Origin: Bifidobacteriaceae bacterium
GTDB lineage: Bacteria; Actinomycetota; Actinomycetes; Actinomycetales; WQXJ01
Length of the DNA: 5,219 bases
Assembly: GCA_031278675.1 (NCBI GenBank)
Contig: JAITJY010000402.1
Span: forward strand, 1 to 5,219
Direction: 5' to 3'
The notes under the pieces were generated by a model, which made no database searches, was not told the origin of the DNA, and worked only from the letters and a program-made list of their open reading frames with translations. Made by a program: the position numbers and the translations under genes. Each line of letters opens with the position of its first letter. Position 1 is the stretch's first letter. Shown here in pieces: positions 1-4,043 of the stretch.

Positions 1-624
1 GTGGAGGGAGATCAGATCGGCCTGTTCGATCAGTTCGCTGAGGCCGACCAGTTCAGGGCCGCCCGCCGCGCCGCCCGCCGCTCCGGCTGCCAGCGGGTCG
101 CAGGCTAGGACCCGGCCGAACATCGGCCCGAGCCAAGCGGCCACCTGCCGCCCGATCCGCCCGAAGCCGACCAAGCCCAACGTGAGCGCGCCTAGATCCG
201 GCGGGACAACCTTCAGGTCCGCCGTCCAGCCTCCCGCCCGCACCACGGCCGCGCCCTCCGCTAAGCAGCGGACCGATCCGAGGGCGAGGGCCACCGTGTG
301 CGCCGCCACCTCTTTGGTGGAGACGTCTGTCAAGGGGACCACTTCAACACCGCGGGACGATGCCGTCGCCACGTCGACCATGTCGGCGCCCGTTGAGCAC
401 GTGGCGACCGCCAACAGGCCGGGCATCTGGTCGAACACCGCGGCGTCGATCCTGGCGTAGCCCACCACCAGGCCGATCGCGTCGCGGAAACGGTCCGGGA
501 CGGCCACCCCCGGCCTGAGCTCAAGCGAAACCGCGTCGAGGCCGTGCTCCGCGAGGTGGGCTTTGGCCGGCGCCTGGTCCAGGTCTGTCTGGTCGGTGAA
601 CACGACCAGCTTACGAGTGGTCAT
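1..624 (-). CDS. D-2-hydroxyacid dehydrogenase, NAD-binding (3' end outside window)
   Basis: The first 208 residues of a D-isomer-specific 2-hydroxyacid dehydrogenase; family members are about 310-330 aa, so roughly the last third lies beyond the left edge. Enzymes of this family interconvert 2-oxo acids and D-2-hydroxy acids with NAD(H) in the cytoplasm. Seen: an N-terminal substrate-domain half with the family stretch KEVAAHTVALAL (about residues 104-115), then the Rossmann motif GFGRIG (153-158), and Asp176 at the end of the second strand (VLACDP), which favours NAD over NADP. The fragment ends at ADLISLH, the conserved segment following the next helix. The catalytic Arg, Glu and His of the family would lie off the window, so activity cannot be judged. 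The ATG overlaps the ATPase stop codon by 4 bp (ATGA), which fixes the start; there is no strong Shine-Dalgarno, so coupled translation is likely. A short AAGGAAGG repeat occupies residues 182-189. Substrate is unknown; the family also includes phosphoglycerate, lactate and glyoxylate-type enzymes. Confidence 0.93.
   Translation of the reverse strand, partial: MTTRKLVVFTDQTDLDQAPAKAHLAEHGLDAVSLELRPGVAVPDRFRDAIGLVVGYARIDAAVFDQMPGLLAVATCSTGADMVDVATASSRGVEVVPLTDVSTKEVAAHTVALALGSVRCLAEGAAVVRAGGWTADLKVVPPDLGALTLGLVGFGRIGRQVAAWLGPMFGRVLACDPLAAGAAGGAAGGPELVGLSELIEQADLISLH
58..81. repeat. Exact 12-bp tandem duplication inside the dehydrogenase gene
   Basis: The 12-mer gccgcccgccgc occurs twice head to tail at 58-69 and 70-81 with no mismatch. 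It is in phase with the codons of the minus-strand dehydrogenase and encodes AAGG twice (residues 182-189), in the loop after the second Rossmann strand and before the ELVGLSELI helix. The reading frame is kept. This is probably a slippage-type duplication in GC-rich DNA; the loop is of tolerable length for the family. Confidence 0.8.
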
Positions 625-1391
625 TTGACCATCCGCATGAACCGTTTGGTGCGTTCGAGCCGAGGCCGGCCGATCACGTCCTCGGGTGGGCCTTGCTCGA
701 TTATCACGCCGTGGTCCATGAAGGCCACCCGGTCGCAGACTTCCCGTGCGAAGCCCAGCTCGTGTGTGACCACCACCATGGTCATCCCGGACTTCGCCAG
801 TCCCCTCATGACGTCTAGGACCTCGCCGACCAGTTCCGGGTCGAGCGCTGATGTCGGCTCGTCGAAGAGCATGACCTCAGGGTTCATCGCCAGTGCGCGC
901 GCGATGGCGACCCTTTGGCTCTGGCCGCCGGACAGCTGGGCCGGGTAGTAGTCGGCCCGGTCCGCCAATCCGACACGGGCTAGCAGCGCCCGGCCTTCTT
1001 CCGCCACGGCGGCCCTGGGCCGGTGGAGGCACCGCAGCGGCGCCTCCATGACGTTCTCCAAGGCCGTGAGATGCGGGAACAGGTTGAAACGTTGGAACAC
1101 CATGCCCGTCTTGCGCCGCCGCCGCGCGACTTCCCGGGCTTTCAGCTCATAGAGTCGGCCTTGTTTCTCGCGGTAGCCGATGTATTCGCCGCCCACTTTG
1201 ACGTAGCCGCGGTCGGGTGTCTCGAGATGGTTGACGCACCTCAGGAAGGTCGACTTGCCTGAACCGGACGGTCCCAGCAAGCACACCACCTCTCCGGCGG
1301 CGACGTCCAAGGTGATGTCTTGGAGCACGGGCACGCCGCCGAATGACTTCTCGACTCCGCGAGCCTCGACGATCGGCGCTTGACGACTCAT
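621..1391 (-). CDS. Polar amino acid ABC transporter, ATP-binding protein (GlnQ/HisP type)
   Basis: A complete 256-aa ABC ATPase that would energise the adjacent permease at the inner face of the membrane. All nucleotide-binding motifs are visible: Walker A GPSGSGKST (residues 40-48), Q-loop Gln100 in GMVFQRFNLFPHLT, signature LSGGQSQR (153-160), Walker B VMLFDEP (173-179) with catalytic Glu178, D-loop SALD (181-184) and switch His210. The FNLFPHLT stretch and the charged insertion before it (about residues 72-94) are typical of polar amino acid importers. The signature has Ser158 where Gln is usual (LSGGQQQR); this is outside the LSGGQ core and should not matter. The reading frame stays open upstream to 2222, but residues before MSRQAP show no ABC homology and that DNA is the permease gene in another frame, so ATG 1391 is chosen. 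This ATG overlaps the permease stop by 4 bp (ATGA) and follows a GAGGGGGGAAG Shine-Dalgarno-like run. Its own stop overlaps the dehydrogenase start in the same way. Length is normal. Confidence 0.97.
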   Translation of the reverse strand: MSRQAPIVEARGVEKSFGGVPVLQDITLDVAAGEVVCLLGPSGSGKSTFLRCVNHLETPDRGYVKVGGEYIGYREKQGRLYELKAREVARRRRKTGMVFQRFNLFPHLTALENVMEAPLRCLHRPRAAVAEEGRALLARVGLADRADYYPAQLSGGQSQRVAIARALAMNPEVMLFDEPTSALDPELVGEVLDVMRGLAKSGMTMVVVTHELGFAREVCDRVAFMDHGVIIEQGPPEDVIGRPRLERTKRFMRMVK

Positions 1392-2314
1392 GACGTCTTC
1401 CCCCCTCGGCTGGGCCAAAGGCCCCGCCAGAAACTCTTGTCGGCCTCTGCGGCCGTCTCGCCCCGCGAGCGGGCCAAGCGCTTCTCCACCGCGGACTGGC
1501 CCGCCGTCAGCACGGATGTCAGCACCAAATACCAGATTGAGGCGACCACGTACATCTCCATGCGGGAGAAGTCGGCCGTGCCCAGGCGCTGCGCCATGGT
1601 CAACAGGTCGCCGGCGCCGATCACCGCCACTAGCGAAGTCTCCTTCAGCAGCGTCACCAACTCGTTGCCGAGGGGCGGCACTATCGACCGCAGCGCCTGG
1701 GGCAGGACGATCCGGCGCAGGGTCAGGGCCTTGGTCATCCCGAGGGCCTGACATGCCTCGGTCTGTCCTGAGTCGACTCCGTTGATCCCCCCGCGGATGA
1801 TCTCTGCCACGTAGGCGGACTCGTTGAAAGCCAGGCCCAAAGCCGCCGCGGTCAGTGGGGCGATCGCCTCGGTGGTGTTGAAGGCGATGAAGCCCAGGTT
1901 GACTTCCGGGAGGAACAGGCCCAGGTTGAACCAGATCAGGATCTGAACCATGATGGGCGTGCCCCGGAACAGCCAAATGAAGCCGCCGGAGAACCCTTTC
2001 AACAATGGGCTGGCGGACAGCCTCATCACAGCCAGCGCGGTCCCGCCGGCCAATCCGAGAACCATCGAGCTCGCGGTGAGCGCCAAGGTGATCGCCATGC
2101 CGTTGAAGATGCTGCGGCTGAACAGTCGCTCGGCCACGATCTCCCAGCGCAGGATCGAGTGTTCCGCCACCTGCCAAACAAGCACCGCCAGCAACCCCAG
2201 GACGACGGCTGCGGCCAACCATCGTCCCCAGTGGCGCACCGGGACGACGCGATAGGACCCGCCCCCGGCCGCCGGAGCGGCCGGGGAGGCGCTATCGTCT
2301 GCCGTCGCTGTCAT
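1388..2314 (-). CDS. Polar amino acid ABC transporter, permease (HisM/GlnP type)
   Basis: A complete 308-aa membrane protein forming the channel of the importer, probably as a homodimer because only one permease gene is present. Hydrophobic segments lie near residues 32-50, 72-97, 110-135, 150-165, 222-245 and 254-273. RGTPIMVQILIWF (118-129 region) is a hallmark of the HisM/GlnP family. The EAA coupling loop, which docks on the ATPase, reads EACQALGM (186-193) followed by IVLPQALR (202-209); Cys188 replaces the usual second Ala. The N-terminal 30 residues are an Ala/Ser/Pro/Gly-rich cytoplasmic extension, and the C-terminus has a charged tail of about 30 residues. The ATG overlaps the TGA of the binding-protein gene (ATGA, 2311-2314), and its own TGA overlaps the ATPase ATG (1388-1391). 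No clear Shine-Dalgarno precedes the start, so translation is likely coupled to the upstream gene. Substrate class follows from family and neighbours only. Confidence 0.96.
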   Translation of the reverse strand: MTATADDSASPAAPAAGGGSYRVVPVRHWGRWLAAAVVLGLLAVLVWQVAEHSILRWEIVAERLFSRSIFNGMAITLALTASSMVLGLAGGTALAVMRLSASPLLKGFSGGFIWLFRGTPIMVQILIWFNLGLFLPEVNLGFIAFNTTEAIAPLTAAALGLAFNESAYVAEIIRGGINGVDSGQTEACQALGMTKALTLRRIVLPQALRSIVPPLGNELVTLLKETSLVAVIGAGDLLTMAQRLGTADFSRMEMYVVASIWYLVLTSVLTAGQSAVEKRLARSRGETAAEADKSFWRGLWPSRGGKTS

Positions 2315-3246
2315 TCGCCGGCATTCACAGTGATTTCGCTGATCGCTGACGCGCCGAGGCCGTACTTGTCCAAGATTGTTTGGTATGTGCCGTCGTCCAC
2401 CAGCCCCTGGATCGCCGCTTGCAAGGCGTCACGCAGTTGGGTGGAGTCTTTCGCCAGAGCGTAGCCCAGCGGTTTGGTCAGGAATGGCTCCGTGTTGCCT
2501 AGTTCGAACGTGGCCCCGTCCCCGACCTTTTCCACCCTGTCGCGGGCGACGGGATCTTGCGACAGGGTTGCGTCGACACGCCCGGTCTGGAGTTGCATGT
2601 AGGCGTCGTCATCTGTGGTCTGCGGCAGGATTTCGATTTGGTTGTCCGCCGGGCACAGATCCGCGTTGAACTCTTGGAGGATGGTCTCCTGGGCGGATGC
2701 CGTCAACACGGAGACGGCGTGTCCGCAGAGGTCGGACTCTTGTTTGATGCCGGCCGGATTGCCCGCCAGCACAACGATGGTTTGACCGGTGGTGAAATAG
2801 TCGATCATGTCGTAGTTCTCTTGCCTGCCCGCGTTGTCGGTCAGCGCCGCGACGATCACGTCCCACCGCCCGGTGTCCACGCCCGGCAGCAGCGCGTCGA
2901 AGGCGGCGTTGTCGATGGTGTATTCGACGCCGAGAGCGTTCGCCACGGAATCGAACAGTTCGATGTCGAGGCCGATGATGGTCGTGCCGTCGTCTGCGAG
3001 GTATTCGTAGGGCGGGTAATACGCCTCCGTCCCCACTTTGATGGGATCGCCGTCGAGGATGGCTTGCGGGAGCAGGGCTCGCGCGGCCTCGTTCACGCCC
3101 GTGGCGGCCGTGGCGTCGGTCGACGCGACGGGGGTTTGGGAGTTGTCAGGTTCGGCCACCGGGTCGGAGCAGCCGGCCGCTCCAAAGGTCACGGCCAACG
3201 CCGCGCCGACCACGCCGACCAGGCCGCGGTTCAGAACTCGTGTCAT
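2311..3246 (-). CDS. Amino acid ABC transporter, family 3 substrate-binding lipoprotein
   Basis: A complete 311-aa extracellular binding protein, the first gene of the transporter operon. The N-terminus is a lipoprotein signal: basic MTRVLNR, a hydrophobic stretch, then a lipobox AAGC with Cys26 as the lipidated residue. A flexible Asp/Thr/Ala-rich linker (27-50) follows. The mature domain opens with YYPPYEY (76-82) and carries GLDIELFDSVANAL (92-105), which fits the family 3 signature position by position. Arg141 (NAGRQENYD) and Asp231 (LSQDPVA) match the residues that in HisJ/GlnH-type proteins grip the ligand carboxylate and amino group, so an amino acid or similar zwitterion is the likely ligand. 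Ala183-Ser184 stand where many relatives have Gly-Thr. Cys174 and Cys198 could form a disulfide outside the membrane. The start is set by a strong AAGGAGG site 7 nt upstream of the ATG. The TGA overlaps the permease ATG. The exact ligand cannot be assigned. Confidence 0.96.
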   Translation of the reverse strand: MTRVLNRGLVGVVGAALAVTFGAAGCSDPVAEPDNSQTPVASTDATAATGVNEAARALLPQAILDGDPIKVGTEAYYPPYEYLADDGTTIIGLDIELFDSVANALGVEYTIDNAAFDALLPGVDTGRWDVIVAALTDNAGRQENYDMIDYFTTGQTIVVLAGNPAGIKQESDLCGHAVSVLTASAQETILQEFNADLCPADNQIEILPQTTDDDAYMQLQTGRVDATLSQDPVARDRVEKVGDGATFELGNTEPFLTKPLGYALAKDSTQLRDALQAAIQGLVDDGTYQTILDKYGLGASAISEITVNAGE

Positions 3247-3253
3247 GTCTGGT

Positions 3254-3260
3254 CCTCCTT
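3254..3260 (-). promoter_or_regulatory. Strong ribosome binding site of the binding-protein gene
   Basis: The minus strand reads AAGGAGG followed by 7 nt and then ATG at 3246. This is a near-perfect Shine-Dalgarno at ideal spacing and decides the start of the lipoprotein. The two genes directly downstream in the operon and the dehydrogenase have weaker sites or none, in line with a much higher need for the binding protein. Confidence 0.85.
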
Positions 3261-3267
3261 GCTTGAC

Positions 3268-3282
3268 GCCACACCTTGTGGC
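3268..3282 (-). other. Perfect 6-bp stem with 3-nt loop in the leader of the transporter operon
   Basis: On the minus strand GCCACA-AGG-TGTGGC is a perfect inverted repeat that ends 7 nt before the AAGGAGG ribosome binding site. If transcription starts near 3294 it lies inside the 5' untranslated leader. It could be a small RNA hairpin affecting message stability or ribosome access, or a DNA operator. Too short and lacking a T tract to call a terminator. Role is inferred only from position. Confidence 0.4.
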
Positions 3283-3300
3283 CCTAGAGACAACAGAAAT

Positions 3301-3306
3301 AACCTA
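3301..3306 (-). promoter_or_regulatory. Candidate -10 box for the transporter operon
   Basis: The minus strand reads TAGGTT, which fits the actinobacterial -10 pattern TANNNT, in the only AT-richer patch of the intergenic region. It would start transcription near 3294, giving a leader of about 48 nt before the ATG. The position for a -35 box (TGCCGC at 17-bp spacing) is a poor match to TTGACA, which would suit an activated or alternative-factor promoter. A 9-bp palindrome (CCTAATAGG on the plus strand, 3303-3311) overlaps this box. Confidence 0.35.
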
Positions 3307-3311
3307 ATAGG

Positions 3312-3348
3312 AAACAGGGCGCCGCGGCAGCCCGGTCATGACCTGTTT
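3312..3348. promoter_or_regulatory. Spaced inverted repeat AAACAGG / CCTGTTT, possible operator pair
   Basis: On the plus strand AAACAGG (3312-3318) and its exact reverse complement CCTGTTT (3342-3348) are separated by 23 bp, with centres 30 bp apart, about three helical turns, so both face the same side of the DNA. Similarity extends one way to GGAAACAGG against GGTAAACAGG with one base missing. The arms flank the poor -35 region of the candidate promoter. Binding by the adjacent helix-turn-helix/cupin regulator is an inference. Confidence 0.35.
3334..3343. promoter_or_regulatory. 10-bp perfect palindrome GGTCATGACC, candidate operator
   Basis: GGTCATGACC reads the same on both strands. Its centre is about 45 bp upstream of the transcription start implied by the -10 box at 3301-3306, a usual place for an activator site, and it overlaps the right arm of the spaced inverted repeat. 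The adjacent XRE/cupin regulator is the obvious candidate to bind here, but nothing in the sequence proves it. A 10-bp palindrome can occur by chance. Confidence 0.4.
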
Positions 3349-3392
3349 ACCTGACGGCGACAGGAATTAGCCCGCGCGTAATCGGCTGGACA

Positions 3393-3411
3393 CACCCGCC
3401 GTCAGGCGGTG
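3393..3411 (-). terminator. Stem-loop at the end of the regulator gene, possible weak terminator
   Basis: The minus strand can fold CACCGCC-TGAC-GGCGGGTG, a 7-bp GC-rich stem with one bulged G and a 4-nt loop that contains the regulator's TGA stop. Flanking GGAC and GTCC could extend the stem. There is no T tract after it, as is frequent for actinobacterial hairpins, so it may slow or partly stop transcripts from the regulator before the transporter operon, or only protect the mRNA 3' end. Confidence 0.35.
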
Positions 3412-3998
3412 CCCGTCCAAGCAGCCGGCACCAGCACCCAGATCAGGTCGGCGCCGTCGGCCGGATCCAGCACCTTCCAACTGTGGGGCTCCCGGGCGTC
3501 CAACGTCAGCGAGCTCCCCGGCCCCAGATCCCAGTTCTCCATCACGGTCATCAACCGGATCCGGCCCTTCAGCACGTGCAAGAACTCGACTTCCGCGTTG
3601 ACCGTGTAGAGATCCTCGCCCGCGGTGGCCGGATCGCCGGCCTTGACCTGGGAACGCAGCACCTGAAAACGAACCTCGCGGCGGGGAGAGAGGAGCCGCT
3701 CCGAGATCAGGTGCCCGCCCAGGCTGATGGCCGGGGCCTCATCCCAGGGCACATAGGCCACATCGGGCTGGCTGAACAGGTCCCCGACGTTGATGTTCAG
3801 CACATCGCAAAGCGCGACCAGCGTGGTCACCGACGGAGAGACCATGTCCCGCTCCACTCGGCTCAAGAAGCCCTTCGACAAGCCCGTCGCAGACGCGACG
3901 TTCTCGATGGTCAACGCCCGGCCCTGGCGGGTCGCGCGCAGACGCGACCCGACCGCCGCCCGGCCGTCGCGCGGGGCCACCTGCACGGGACGAGTCAC
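3402..3998 (-). CDS. XRE-family helix-turn-helix regulator with C-terminal cupin domain
   Basis: A complete 198-aa transcription factor of the common HTH_3 plus cupin layout; the usual size is 180-200 aa. Residues about 15-75 form the DNA-binding domain, with first helix IENVASATGL (31-40) and recognition helix SKGFLSRVERD (41-51), then PSVTTLVALCDVLNINVGDLF. Residues about 130-195 are a small cupin barrel (EFLHVLKGRIRL, then LGPGSSLTLDAREPHSW). The first cupin motif lacks the HxH metal ligands, though His172 of the second motif is kept, so the barrel probably senses a small ligand and is not an enzyme. Members of this class usually control neighbouring catabolic or transport genes, here the TPP enzyme upstream and the ABC operon downstream. 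The start is GTG 3998, 45 bp after the TPP enzyme's stop; no clear Shine-Dalgarno precedes it, but a TAGAGT box 6 nt upstream would allow a leaderless message. In-frame GTG codons at residues 5 and 7 are alternatives. Confidence 0.93.
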   Translation of the reverse strand: MTRPVQVAPRDGRAAVGSRLRATRQGRALTIENVASATGLSKGFLSRVERDMVSPSVTTLVALCDVLNINVGDLFSQPDVAYVPWDEAPAISLGGHLISERLLSPRREVRFQVLRSQVKAGDPATAGEDLYTVNAEVEFLHVLKGRIRLMTVMENWDLGPGSSLTLDAREPHSWKVLDPADGADLIWVLVPAAWTGTA

Positions 3999-4004
3999 GC
4001 GCTC

Positions 4005-4010
4005 ACTCTA
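4005..4010 (-). promoter_or_regulatory. Candidate -10 box giving a leaderless regulator mRNA
   Basis: The minus strand reads TAGAGT, fitting TANNNT, with 6 nt (GAGCGC) between it and the GTG start at 3998. Transcription would then start at or next to the start codon. Leaderless genes with this geometry are common in actinobacteria, and the absence of a good Shine-Dalgarno here agrees. No convincing -35 box is seen. The regulator could instead be read through from the TPP gene 45 bp upstream. Confidence 0.4.
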
Positions 4011-4043
4011 CCGGGCGTCACGCGCAGCTGGCCGCCGCGCCGC

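Noticed and set aside
182..948. Plus-strand open frames opposite the dehydrogenase and ATPase genes.
   Set aside because: They overlap genes with intact catalytic or nucleotide-binding motifs and encode Ser/Thr/Arg-rich sequence without domains.
1392..2222. The ATPase reading frame stays open far upstream of its start, giving an apparent 533-aa protein.
   Set aside because: The extra N-terminal part is low-complexity Arg/Gly/Asp-rich sequence with no family features and overlaps a clear permease gene; it reflects the scarcity of stop codons in GC-rich DNA.
3303..3311. The 9-bp palindrome CCTAATAGG as a separate operator.
   Set aside because: Short, AT-rich in the middle and overlapping the candidate -10 box; mentioned there but too likely by chance to list alone.
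3301..3352. A GlnR- or AmtR-type nitrogen control site in the intergenic region.
   Set aside because: I compared the region with the consensus patterns I know (GTNAC-N6-GAAAC and TTTCTAT-N6-ATAG) and found no acceptable match.
2557..3354. A 265-aa open frame on the plus strand opposite the binding-protein gene.
   Set aside because: It is the mirror of a well-supported coding sequence, is Arg/Gly/Val-rich without recognisable motifs, and has no convincing ribosome site.
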